Shown here: positions 6,911 to 14,857 of the stretch, in pieces
Numbering within the stretch: the first letter of the stretch is position 1
How the letters are laid out: each line of letters opens with the position of its first letter
Assembly: GCA_016213625.1 (NCBI GenBank)
Contig: JACQZZ010000016.1
Span: forward strand, 57,600-121,599
Source: Actinomycetota bacterium
Lineage (GTDB): Bacteria > Actinomycetota > Acidimicrobiia > Acidimicrobiales > Ilumatobacteraceae
Reading direction: 5' to 3'
Length of the DNA: 64,000 nt
Translations under genes and position numbers: made by a program
The notes under the pieces: generated by a model
Database searches by the model: none
What the model was told of the DNA's origin: nothing
The model's input: the letters and a program-made list of their open reading frames with translations, nothing else

Positions 6911-9804
6911 GCCCGAGGGTCGCCGAAGAGGAAGCCCTGTACCAAGTTGACGCCGAGTTCCCGGATGGTGCGTGCCTCTGCCGGCGTCTCCACACCTTCG
7001 GCGATGAGCGTGGTGCCGGTGAGCGCCGCGAAGTGACGCAGACCAGCGGCGAGCGCTTGACGAGCCGGGTCGGTGTCGATGTCGCGCACCAGCGCGAGGT
7101 CCAGCTTGATGATGTCGGGCTGCAGTTCCAGGATGTGCCGCAGACTGGCGAAGCCCGCACCAGCGTCGTCGACCGCCACCCTCACATCGCCGCACTTGGC
7201 GATGGCCCGTCGCACCGCGGCGTAGTTCTCGATGGCGTTGTGCTCGGTGATCTCGATGACCACCGGTCTCGGTGAATTCGCGACCACAGCGGCGGCGCGA
7301 CCTTCGACGACGGTGCTCGGTGAGAAGTTGACCGCCACCCACGCTCCCGGAAGCAGTCCACCCGTGTGATCCAGTGCGGCTGCCGCGCAGGTGGCCTCCA
7401 GTTCGCCGCCGAGTCCCACCAGCTGTGCGTCGGCGAACCGCTGGTCGGGCGGTACGTCGTCGTCGAACCGCGTCAGCGCCTCGAATCCGACAGCGTTCCC
7501 GGTGCCGAGGTCCACCACCGGCTCGAACACCGTGTGGAACCGACGGTGCTCGATGATGTCGAGGATCTGCTCGCGCAGCACACCGACCCGACCGTGCTCT
7601 CGTGCCTGCGGCCCGATGAGCATCCCGGCGAAGGACCCCACCTCGGCGAGCACGCCCAACCGCATCGGCATCCAGCGCTCCGGGTCGGCCGACTTCGTGG
7701 CGACGGCCAGGACGCCGATGATCTCGTCGTCGTAGCGAATGGGCGCATACCCCGACGCGGTGAATCCGAGCTCACGCATGGATGCCGTGAACCCAGGATC
7801 GATCGTGGCGAAGCCGCCGCCGTCGGAGTAGTCCATCCACCACGGACCCGCCTCGCTCATCGCGACGAGCAGATCGATCTTCGCCACGGCGAGCGGCGAA
7901 CCGATCTCCTGGCCCCTCGGGAGGGGCCCGACGCTGGCGACCGGCACGGCGGATCCATCGGGCTGGAGGACGATGACCATCGCCCCGTCGATGTATTCGA
8001 ACCGGCGGATCGCGTGACAGAACGCCGTGGCCGTCCCCTCGAGCGTGTCGTCGTACCGCACTTCGCGCATCACTTCGATGACGGCGTCGCGATCCAACTG
8101 GTCGCGGGTGACCGCGGCCTCGAGCGTGCGTTCTCTGGACAGGTCGTGCTTCACGGCGACGAACGCGATGCGCTCACCCGTCGCGTCGTGCACCGGCGTG
8201 ATGCTCGCGTCCTCCTCGAAGACGTCGCCGTTCTTCTTCCGGTTCATCAGCACGCCGTGCCAGCTCTTGCCGCCCAGCAGCGTGGACCACATCTGTTCGT
8301 AGAACACATGGTCGTGGAGCCCGCTCTTGAAGATGCTCGGGTTCTTGCCGATCACCTCGTCGGCCGAGTAGCCGGTGAGCCGTAGGGCCGCCGGATTCGC
8401 GTAGCGGATGGCCGGCGTGGTGTCGGTGACGATCACGGCCTCGGCGGCCTGGTCGATGGCCGTGCCCAACAGCCGCTGCTCGTCGAGCGCGAGCGCCAGC
8501 CGCTGCTGGTCGCGCAACCTGCTGAGTCCGTAACCCAACTGGGCAGTGAGATCGAGCAGGACGGTCACGGATGGGTGATCGAACGCGTTCGCCTCGGCGG
8601 CGTAGACCATCCACGCGCCGTCGAGTGCACCGTCGACGAACACGGGAAGGCTCGCCGATGAGCGGAACCCTCGTTTCGACGCGGTGTCGACCCACGGTTG
8701 ATAGCTGAGGTCGGTGAGGAAGTCGGCGACGACGCGCGGCTTGCCGGTGCGGATGCAGGTGCCGGTGGGGCCCTGCCCCAGTGGGCCGTCGCCCCACGAG
8801 ATCTCCACCGAGTCGAGGTAGTCGCGGTGTTCCTGGCTCCACGCGGCCGGACGTACCGACTTGCGCTCGTCGCCGGCCGGGCGCCCGTACCACGCGAACA
8901 GGTAGCCACCCTTGGCGATGGCCGTCTCGCACATCTCGAAGAGCAGTTGCTCCTCGTGCTGCGCCCGCACCAGCACGGCGTTGCCGGCCGACAGGGTGAG
9001 CGCGGCGCGACGGGCCACCACCTCGTTCTGGATGTCGCTGAGCCCGATGACGCCACCAGTGATCTCGTGCTGGTCGTCGAAGATGACGTGGCCATACGCA
9101 GAGGTCCAGCGCCGATCGCCGTTCACCGTGAGGTAGCGGCACTCGATCCGGGCCGGCTCCGCGCCCGTCGCGACCGCGTCGCGGTGTTCGGTCATCCGCT
9201 GCAGGTCTTCCGGCGCCACCATCTCGCTCGACGGCCGACCGAGCCAGTCCTCGGGTTTCCAACCCAGCACACGTTCCACCGATGGCGACACCCACAGGAT
9301 CGTTCCGTCGCGATCCACCTCGTACACCACATCGGACGCCGCCTCGGCGAGGATGCGGAACCGTCGTTCCGACTCGGCCAGTGCGGCCACCTGATCGTGC
9401 CGCTCGGTGCAGTCACGCCACGAGACCACGAGGTGGCCGTCGACCTCGAGTGCATGGAGATCGAACCGGCGGGGGTCCCCTCTGGCGTCGTCGAGCGTGT
9501 ACTCGAGGTCGAGATGTCGCACCTCGCCGTGAGTCTCGACCATTCGGCGGTACTCGTCGAACAGCCCCGTGGATCGGTGGCTGGGCAACGACTCACACAG
9601 GCGCCGGCCGACGAACTCGTCGAATGTGAGGCCGTTGTACACACAGGCGGCTCGATTGGCTTCGATCCAGGTGAAGTCGATGATCTCGCCCTGCGCGTCG
9701 CGCACCGGCTCGAGCACCACACACGGGTCGACCTGACTGTCGAGGATGGCGCGCAACAGGTGGACGCGTGCATCTGCCGTGGTCGTCGCCGCCATCATTT
9801 CCAC
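6907..9804 (-). CDS. PAS/GAF sensor with C-terminal EAL domain (c-di-GMP phosphodiesterase)
   Basis: A 965-residue soluble protein with no membrane segment. Domains in order: PAS (about 20-135), PAS (about 145-265), GAF (about 285-440), PAS (about 450-575), a second GAF-like region (about 585-715) and EAL (about 725-960). The EAL domain keeps FEALTRF, VNFSP, EITEH, DDAGAGFASL, IKLD and EGVET, so catalytic and metal-binding residues look intact and hydrolysis of cyclic di-GMP is likely. There is no GGDEF domain. The GTG at 9804 has a GGGAGG ribosome site 7 nt upstream. The stop overlaps the start of the kinase-glycosylase gene, implying translational coupling. Confidence 0.9.
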   Translation of the reverse strand: MEMMAATTTADARVHLLRAILDSQVDPCVVLEPVRDAQGEIIDFTWIEANRAACVYNGLTFDEFVGRRLCESLPSHRSTGLFDEYRRMVETHGEVRHLDLEYTLDDARGDPRRFDLHALEVDGHLVVSWRDCTERHDQVAALAESERRFRILAEAASDVVYEVDRDGTILWVSPSVERVLGWKPEDWLGRPSSEMVAPEDLQRMTEHRDAVATGAEPARIECRYLTVNGDRRWTSAYGHVIFDDQHEITGGVIGLSDIQNEVVARRAALTLSAGNAVLVRAQHEEQLLFEMCETAIAKGGYLFAWYGRPAGDERKSVRPAAWSQEHRDYLDSVEISWGDGPLGQGPTGTCIRTGKPRVVADFLTDLSYQPWVDTASKRGFRSSASLPVFVDGALDGAWMVYAAEANAFDHPSVTVLLDLTAQLGYGLSRLRDQQRLALALDEQRLLGTAIDQAAEAVIVTDTTPAIRYANPAALRLTGYSADEVIGKNPSIFKSGLHDHVFYEQMWSTLLGGKSWHGVLMNRKKNGDVFEEDASITPVHDATGERIAFVAVKHDLSRERTLEAAVTRDQLDRDAVIEVMREVRYDDTLEGTATAFCHAIRRFEYIDGAMVIVLQPDGSAVPVASVGPLPRGQEIGSPLAVAKIDLLVAMSEAGPWWMDYSDGGGFATIDPGFTASMRELGFTASGYAPIRYDDEIIGVLAVATKSADPERWMPMRLGVLAEVGSFAGMLIGPQAREHGRVGVLREQILDIIEHRRFHTVFEPVVDLGTGNAVGFEALTRFDDDVPPDQRFADAQLVGLGGELEATCAAAALDHTGGLLPGAWVAVNFSPSTVVEGRAAAVVANSPRPVVIEITEHNAIENYAAVRRAIAKCGDVRVAVDDAGAGFASLRHILELQPDIIKLDLALVRDIDTDPARQALAAGLRHFAALTGTTLIAEGVETPAEARTIRELGVNLVQGFLFGDPRA

Positions 9805-9951
9805 GCCGCCACCTCCCGCGTCCGTGACCGGCTCACCACCGTCGGTGATTCAATCCTGACCAATTCGCCCCGAACCGGCAAGGGCCGGAAGGCCCTGCTC
9901 GGGACTCAGTTCAGGTCCTGCTCAGAACTCTGCCCGGGTCGGCCGCGGGTG

Positions 9952-10476
9952 TCACTGTGCGAGCGATTGCTGCAGGGTGAACGCCAGATCGGCCCGAGCG
10001 CGAGCGACCCGTGAGCGCACCGTGCCCACCGGGCACTGCATCACCTCGGCGGCTTCCTGGTAGCTGAGCCCCATCACCTGCGTGAGCACGAAGGCCTCAC
10101 GTCGGTCGGGGTCGAGGCTGTCGAGCAGTTCCTCGACGGATTCGTCGTCGAGCACGGGTTCCTGCGCCGCGTAGCGGTCCAACCGGTCGGCCAGGCGCCG
10201 TTGCCGCTGACGCGTGCGCACGTCGTCGGCGCACACTCGACGGGCGATGGACAGGATCCAGGCCTGCACGGGCACCTCGCCGCGGAACGACGCGAGCGAC
10301 TTCAGGGCCCGGAGGAAGGTCTCCTGCACGAGGTCTTCCTCGACCCCCGCCGAACCGAGCGCGGCGCACAGGCGCCACACGGCAGGCTGGGTCTCCCTGA
10401 TGAGAAATGCCAGCGCTACGTCGTCGCCTTCTCTCGCCGCTTCGACGTAGCGCTGTAAGGGATCCGCCGCCCGCAT
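9952..10476 (-). CDS. ECF-type RNA polymerase sigma factor
   Basis: A 174-residue sigma-70 family protein. Region 2 (about 25-90) has the EEDLVQETFLRAL and PVQAWILSIARR stretches. Region 4 (about 115-165) has SYQEAAEVMQCPVGTVRSRVARAR, the helix-turn-helix that reads the -35 element. There is no region 1 or 3, as expected for extracytoplasmic-function sigma factors. A zinc-finger membrane anti-sigma gene is transcribed divergently from the other side of a 105-bp intergenic region. The start at 10476 is the first methionine before region 2; an in-frame GTG 21 nt upstream is possible. Confidence 0.88.
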   Translation of the reverse strand: MRAADPLQRYVEAAREGDDVALAFLIRETQPAVWRLCAALGSAGVEEDLVQETFLRALKSLASFRGEVPVQAWILSIARRVCADDVRTRQRQRRLADRLDRYAAQEPVLDDESVEELLDSLDPDRREAFVLTQVMGLSYQEAAEVMQCPVGTVRSRVARARADLAFTLQQSLAQ

Positions 10477-10545
10477 GGGGGTAGTCTGGCCAGTGACCCC
10501 TCCCCCGTCAACGACCGCGGGAAGAATGGGCCGTTCGGCCCTACG

Positions 10546-10571
10546 GGAACCAATCCCCCTTTTCGGACGAC
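10546..10571 (+). promoter_or_regulatory. Candidate ECF-sigma promoter for the anti-sigma gene
   Basis: GGAACC at 10546-10551 and CGAC at 10568-10571 are separated by 16 nt, close to the GGAAC-N16/17-CGTC form used by many ECF sigma factors. It would start transcription about 10 nt before or at the GTG at 10582. Autoregulation by the neighbouring sigma factor is inference. Confidence 0.5.
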
Positions 10572-10581
10572 TGAGATCAAC

Positions 10582-11241
10582 GTGACGTGTGAACCGTGGC
10601 AGGCAGCCATCTCCGCTCGCATCGACGGCGAGGACCCTGGGGTGGAGCCCCGGCTGCTCGACGCGCACATCGCCGGCTGTGCGGAGTGCCGCCGCTTCCA
10701 GACCGTCAGCGAGGCCACGCTGCGCACGGCACGCATCCAGCCCGCCGCCGACATGCCCGATCTCTCCAAGCCCCTGGTGAAGTTCAATGCCATCGCCGAC
10801 CGGGCGGCGAGCTGGAGCATCGTGCGCGTGCTGCTCGGGCTCATCGCCTTCGACGTCATCTTCTTCGCGCTCAAGGCGCTCGTGCTGGCCGACGAGTCCG
10901 ACGCGACGGCGCACGCGGCACGCCATCTGGGCGCGTTCAGCTTCGCCTACGGCGTGGGTCTGGTGGTCGTCGTGGTGCGCCCAGCCCGCGCCCGCACCAT
11001 GTTGCCGGTGGCCGCCGTGTTGGCGGGCGCGCTGCTCATCACCGCGGTCATCGACCTGCTCAACGGAACCGTGCCGCTCACCGGCGAGGCCAACCACCTG
11101 CCCGAGCTGATCAGCGTGTTCCTCATCTGGATGCTGGCGGTGCCCTCCGGACGTCGGGCCAAGCCCACTGCTCGGTCGAGCACGCCCGCGGGCGAGCGCG
11201 GGCTACGGGCGCTCCCGCGCATCGACGACCAGGCGGTCTAG
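10582..11241 (+). CDS. Membrane anti-sigma factor with zinc-binding HXXXCXXC motif
   Basis: A 219-residue protein. The N-terminal cytoplasmic part has Cys3 and the HIAGCAEC motif (about residues 29-36), the H-X3-C-X2-C zinc anti-sigma signature. Four hydrophobic segments follow (about 75-95, 110-128, 132-152 and 170-185). It should bind and hold the divergently encoded ECF sigma factor until a signal, often redox or metal related, releases it. The signal is not evident. The GTG start is chosen because the zinc domain begins immediately and a candidate ECF promoter lies just upstream. The stop abuts the convergent sulfatase stop with no gap. Confidence 0.82.
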   Translation: MTCEPWQAAISARIDGEDPGVEPRLLDAHIAGCAECRRFQTVSEATLRTARIQPAADMPDLSKPLVKFNAIADRAASWSIVRVLLGLIAFDVIFFALKALVLADESDATAHAARHLGAFSFAYGVGLVVVVVRPARARTMLPVAAVLAGALLITAVIDLLNGTVPLTGEANHLPELISVFLIWMLAVPSGRRAKPTARSSTPAGERGLRALPRIDDQAV

Positions 11242-12783
11242 CTACACCGGCGCTTCCACGCGACGCAGTGGCGTGTGCATCGGCGGCTGGTGGTCCCACA
11301 GGTCGGCCACGAGGTCGCTGCGCAGTGCGGCGCACGCCGGGTCGTCCCAACGGTTCACCCGCTGCAACGGGTCGGCCGACAGGTCGTAGAGCTCACCCTC
11401 GGTGCCGTCGTGACTGTGGCCCGGCATGTACGTGGTGAGCACCCACCCGTCCCGGGTGATGGTGCGCAGGTGCACGTCGACACCGAACAGCACGCTGTCC
11501 CACTCGGTGAGCGAGCGCTCGAAGCCCCGGTGGTGGGCATCGGTGTCGTCGGTGGGCAGCGGCTTGCCCTCCATCCACTCGGGCACCGGCAACCCGGCGA
11601 TGTGGCAGAACGTGGGCGCCAGGTCGACCAGCCCCACCGGCTTGGTGATGGCGGACGGTTGCGGCTGCGACGAAGGCGCCGGACGCCACACGAGCGGCAG
11701 CCGCATCAGCGCGTCGACGTGGTACGGGCCTTTGAACAGCAGCCCGAAGTCGCCCTGGAACTCGCCGTGATCGGTGGTGAAGACGATGTCGACGTCGTCG
11801 GCCCAGCCCTTGGCGGCGATGGCGGCGAGCACGCGCCCGAGCGCTTCGTCGATGAGCTCACACTCGATGGCGTTGCGCTGGTTCACCTCGCGCACGTGAT
11901 CGGCGGTCATCGTGGCCGGCACCCAGTCAGCGGGCGCTTCGTAGTTGCTCACCAGGCGACCGTCGTACCATGCCCGCCAGTGCCGCGGCTTGGCGTCGAG
12001 GATGGCCTCGCGCTCGGCCGCGGTCTGCGGGTAGCCGTCGGGCAGGGGCACGTCGCGCCAGTCGATGCGACCGAGCTCACTCTTCGGCGGGTCCCACGGG
12101 TGGTGCGGGTCGGGGAAGCTCATCCAGCAGAACCAGTCGTCGTCGGCAGCGAGGCCGTCGAGCCAGGTGATGGTGCGATCGGCCACCCAATCGGTGTGGT
12201 ACCACTCCTTCGAGATGGCGTTCTCCCACACCTGCGGGGCTCCGGTCTCGCCTCCGCCGAGGGCGTTCACCTCCAGCGACCCATCGAGCACGGGGTAGAA
12301 CATGCCCACGGCCTCGGGGTGGTTGGCCGCCAGCCAGCGGGCGTAGTGCAGCATGCCCTGGCCGCCGTGAGTGGCGGCCTCGAAGTGCTCGAACCCGCGG
12401 TGGGTGAGACCGTCGGACAGCGGCTCGCGTGACAGCCGGTTCTCGGTGAAGCGCAGGACCGGATCCAGGAACGGCTCGAAGTGCGGCTTGCCGATGAGCG
12501 CCGTGCGGTAGCCCGCGTCGTGCAGCACCTCCGCCACCGACGGGGCGTCGGCCGGCAGGGCGACGCCGTTCATCCACACGCCGTGCGTGCTCACGTGCTG
12601 ACCGGTGAGCATGGTGGACCGCGAGGGCATGCACACCACGCTCTGCGGCTGTGCCCGCTCATAGCGGTATCCCTGTGCGGCGAGACCGTCGATGACCGGC
12701 GTGCGCGCCACGGTGCCGCCGTTGCAACCGATGGCGTCGTAGCGCTGCTGGTCGGTGGTGACGAACAGGATCTTGCGTCCCAT
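11242..12783 (-). CDS. Sulfatase family hydrolase (arylsulfatase-like)
   Basis: A 513-residue alkaline-phosphatase-fold enzyme. Near the N-terminus, TTDQQRYDAIGCNGG supplies part of the metal site, and VCMPSRSTMLTGQH at about 50-63 is the C-X-P-S-R sulfatase signature whose Cys51 is converted to formylglycine. FTTDHGEFQGDFGLLFKGPYH is the later metal-binding block. It hydrolyses sulfate esters; the substrate is unknown. No signal peptide is seen, so it looks cytoplasmic. It overlaps the upstream SRPBCC gene by one base (TGATG), so the two form an operon. No formylglycine-generating enzyme gene is in the window. Confidence 0.88.
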   Translation of the reverse strand: MGRKILFVTTDQQRYDAIGCNGGTVARTPVIDGLAAQGYRYERAQPQSVVCMPSRSTMLTGQHVSTHGVWMNGVALPADAPSVAEVLHDAGYRTALIGKPHFEPFLDPVLRFTENRLSREPLSDGLTHRGFEHFEAATHGGQGMLHYARWLAANHPEAVGMFYPVLDGSLEVNALGGGETGAPQVWENAISKEWYHTDWVADRTITWLDGLAADDDWFCWMSFPDPHHPWDPPKSELGRIDWRDVPLPDGYPQTAAEREAILDAKPRHWRAWYDGRLVSNYEAPADWVPATMTADHVREVNQRNAIECELIDEALGRVLAAIAAKGWADDVDIVFTTDHGEFQGDFGLLFKGPYHVDALMRLPLVWRPAPSSQPQPSAITKPVGLVDLAPTFCHIAGLPVPEWMEGKPLPTDDTDAHHRGFERSLTEWDSVLFGVDVHLRTITRDGWVLTTYMPGHSHDGTEGELYDLSADPLQRVNRWDDPACAALRSDLVADLWDHQPPMHTPLRRVEAPV

Positions 12784-13187
12784 CAGAGGGCTCCGTTCTC
12801 TTCCATCTGGCGCTGCAGTTCGTCGAGCGCTCCGGCGGTGCCGCCGCCGATGGTGAGTGCCATCGTGCGCGGATCGGCCTCGGTGCTGTACACCACCATG
12901 CACTCCTCAGGCCCCAGTTCGATGACGTCGATGGTGCCCCGGTGGTGGCGGAAGATCGGTGCAGTGATGCGGTACTGGAACCGCCGCTGCACGTCGTCGA
13001 TCAGCAGGATCTCCTCGGGCATCGCCATGCCCGACGCGAGGAAGATCACGCGAGTGCTGCCCTCCACCTGGCAGTCGGTGAGACCCGGGAACCAGGTGTG
13101 CAGCCCGGCGGCGTCGCGCACGCGGGCCCACACGTCGGCGGCACTGCGACGGATTCGGATCTGGTGGCGAATGCTCCCCAGTGTCAT
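12783..13187 (-). CDS. SRPBCC (START/Bet v1-like) family protein
   Basis: A 134-residue protein with the SRPBCC pattern: an opening strand (IRHQIRIRRSAADVWARVRDAAGLHTWFPGL), a run of beta-strand-like segments and a long C-terminal amphipathic helix. Such proteins bind hydrophobic ligands, and some act as cyclases or toxin/antitoxin-like factors. It is first in a two-gene unit with the sulfatase. Start 13187 is supported by a TAGGTT box 6 nt upstream. The ligand and role are unknown. Confidence 0.75.
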   Translation of the reverse strand: MTLGSIRHQIRIRRSAADVWARVRDAAGLHTWFPGLTDCQVEGSTRVIFLASGMAMPEEILLIDDVQRRFQYRITAPIFRHHRGTIDVIELGPEECMVVYSTEADPRTMALTIGGGTAGALDELQRQMEENGAL

Positions 13188-13193
13188 GACCCG

Positions 13194-13199
13194 AACCTA
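13194..13199 (-). promoter_or_regulatory. -10 box TAGGTT, leaderless SRPBCC-sulfatase unit
   Basis: TAGGTT is separated by 6 nt from the ATG at 13187, the recurrent leaderless arrangement in this window. Confidence 0.5.
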
Positions 13200-13225
13200 A
13201 CATCTGCTCGAGGAAGATCTGACAG

Positions 13226-14179
13226 TCAGCCTGACACGAGTTGCCGGGCGTAGGCCACCGCGTGCTCCACCGAGTCGGTGAAGGCAATGCCCTTCCACGC
13301 GATGTCGAACGCCGTGCCGTGGTCCACCGAGGTGCGCACGATGGGCAACCCCAGCGTGACGTTCACCCCGCTCTCGAACGCGAGCAGCTTCATCGGCCCG
13401 TGCCCCTGGTCGTGGTACATGCACACGATGGCGTCGTAGCGGCCTCGGTGCACCGCCTGGAAGAACACGGTGTCGGCCGGATGCGGCCCCGTGACGTCGA
13501 GCCCTTCACCTCGCGCCTGCTCGATGGCGGGCACGATGTGGTCGATGTCCTCGCGGCCGAACAGACCGTGTTCGCCGGCGTGCGGGTTGAGGCCGCACAC
13601 CGCGATGCGTGGCGACTGCAGGAAGCGGCAGAGCACCTCGTGGGTGAGGTGCACCACGTCGAGCACTCGCGGCGCGGTGACCCGACGAATGGCTTCGGCG
13701 AGCGAGCAGTGCGTGCTGACGTGGGTGACCGCGATGGAACCGTGTGCGGTGGGCGCGGTGAGCATCATGGTCACCTTCTCCACGCCACACAGTCCGGCGA
13801 TGAACTCGGTGTGCCCGACGAACGTGGGGTCGCTGAGCTGCGTGGCCTCCTTGTTCATCGGCATCGTGACGATGCCCGACACCGTGCCGGTGAGCGCGTC
13901 GAGGGTGGCTCGTTCCACATAGGCGCGGGCCGCAGCACCCGACGCCGCGTCGAGTTGACCCGGGTGATGGTCGGCCGCGGTGAGCAGCCCGAGATCCACC
14001 AACGGGAACGCGTCCCAGTCGACCCGCAGCCCCAGCAGGTCGGCACCGTGGCGCAGGATGGCCGCATCGCCGTAGACCAGCACGTCGTCACCCAGCGTGC
14101 CCTCGCACCACCGTCGGAGCACGATCTCGGGTCCGATGCCCGAGGGGTCGCCCATGGTGACAGCCAGCGGTGCACTCAT
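13226..14179 (-). CDS. PdxA-family 4-phospho-hydroxy-acid dehydrogenase (PdxA or PdxA2)
   Basis: A 317-residue protein, normal for the family, with MGDPSGIGPE at the N-terminus, TMPMNKEA, FVGHTEF, NPHAGEHGLFG and the metal/NAD region MYHDQGHGPMKL. PdxA oxidises 4-phospho-threonine in vitamin B6 synthesis. PdxA2 paralogues oxidise threonate or erythronate 4-phosphate made by a DUF1537 kinase. Such a kinase is encoded 0.7 kb away on the same strand, so the sugar-acid role is favoured, though it remains inference. A GTGAGG ribosome site lies about 5 nt upstream of the ATG, and a six-codon frame ends on the start codon. Confidence 0.88.
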   Translation of the reverse strand: MSAPLAVTMGDPSGIGPEIVLRRWCEGTLGDDVLVYGDAAILRHGADLLGLRVDWDAFPLVDLGLLTAADHHPGQLDAASGAAARAYVERATLDALTGTVSGIVTMPMNKEATQLSDPTFVGHTEFIAGLCGVEKVTMMLTAPTAHGSIAVTHVSTHCSLAEAIRRVTAPRVLDVVHLTHEVLCRFLQSPRIAVCGLNPHAGEHGLFGREDIDHIVPAIEQARGEGLDVTGPHPADTVFFQAVHRGRYDAIVCMYHDQGHGPMKLLAFESGVNVTLGLPIVRTSVDHGTAFDIAWKGIAFTDSVEHAVAYARQLVSG

Positions 14180-14196
14180 CGGAGCCTCACAGACAT
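14176..14196 (-). CDS. Possible six-codon leader peptide (MSVRLR) coupled to pdxA-like gene
   Basis: ATG at 14196 follows a TACCCT box by 7 nt and opens six codons, M-S-V-R-L-R. The TGA overlaps the ATG of the PdxA-type gene as ATGA. This would let a leaderless ribosome reach the downstream start by termination-reinitiation. The downstream gene also has its own Shine-Dalgarno sequence, which lies inside this frame, so the short frame may be coincidence. Confidence 0.3.
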   Translation of the reverse strand: MSVRLR

Positions 14197-14203
14197 GAAG
14201 GGC

Positions 14204-14213
14204 AGGGTATCGT
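14204..14213. promoter_or_regulatory. Overlapping divergent -10 boxes (TACCCT and TATCGT)
   Basis: On the minus strand TACCCT occupies 14204-14209; on the plus strand TATCGT occupies 14208-14213. They share two base pairs. They stand 7 nt before the leader ATG at 14196 and 8 nt before the GNAT ATG at 14222, so one melted region could serve both directions. Confidence 0.5.
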
Positions 14214-14221
14214 CCGACGCG

Positions 14222-14857
14222 ATGTCGATCGACCCTCCGCACCCGTTCGGCCGCGTGCTCGCCCAGGTCGCTGCCGGCGAGTTGCCCTCACCCGACGGCG
14301 CGGTTCGGCTGCTGCCGGTGCTGCGCGACGACATCGTCGCCGTCACCGAGTTCACGGCCCACACTGTCGTGTGCGCCGACATCACCGATGACGACGTGGC
14401 CGCGCGAGGCCTGCACGGCTACGGCGGCTGTACCCAACCGGCCGTGTTGCTCTGGCTCGCCGGAGCCCACCGGTCCATCGGCTCGATCGACGTGCTCATG
14501 GTTCGCCACGGCGACGGCGATGTGCTGGCCGACGACGAGGGGCATGGCGCCGAGCACGCCCGGGTACAGCGTGCGCACCGATACCGACACGATGTGCGCA
14601 CCTTCGGTGACGACGCCGGCGTGGTGCTGCTGGGCCGCGGCGTGGCCGACCGGCTGGAGCTGGCGGTCGAGTTGTTCGACGACACTCCCCACGGGCGCGG
14701 TCACGGTCGACGACTCATCCGAGCGGGCCTCCTCGCCGCACCGCGCGACGAGCCGGTGTGGGCGCAGGTGGCACCGGGCAACGCGGCATCCCTGCGCGCC
14801 TTCCTCGCTGCCGGCTTCGTGCCCGTGGGCGCCGAAGTACTCCTCAATCCGAACTGA
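14222..14857 (+). CDS. GNAT-like N-acetyltransferase
   Basis: A 211-residue protein. The C-terminal part has HGRGHGRRLIRAGL (about 160-173), which fits the acetyl-CoA pyrophosphate loop, and APGNAASLRAFLAAGFVPVG, the usual GNAT end. The N-terminal 100 residues are divergent. It sits between the PdxA-type and sugar-acid kinase genes but on the opposite strand, overlapping the kinase 3' end by 14 bp. It is therefore probably a lone insertion into that pair rather than part of the pathway. Substrate unknown. A TATCGT box 8 nt upstream supports the start. Confidence 0.65.
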   Translation: MSIDPPHPFGRVLAQVAAGELPSPDGAVRLLPVLRDDIVAVTEFTAHTVVCADITDDDVAARGLHGYGGCTQPAVLLWLAGAHRSIGSIDVLMVRHGDGDVLADDEGHGAEHARVQRAHRYRHDVRTFGDDAGVVLLGRGVADRLELAVELFDDTPHGRGHGRRLIRAGLLAAPRDEPVWAQVAPGNAASLRAFLAAGFVPVGAEVLLNPN

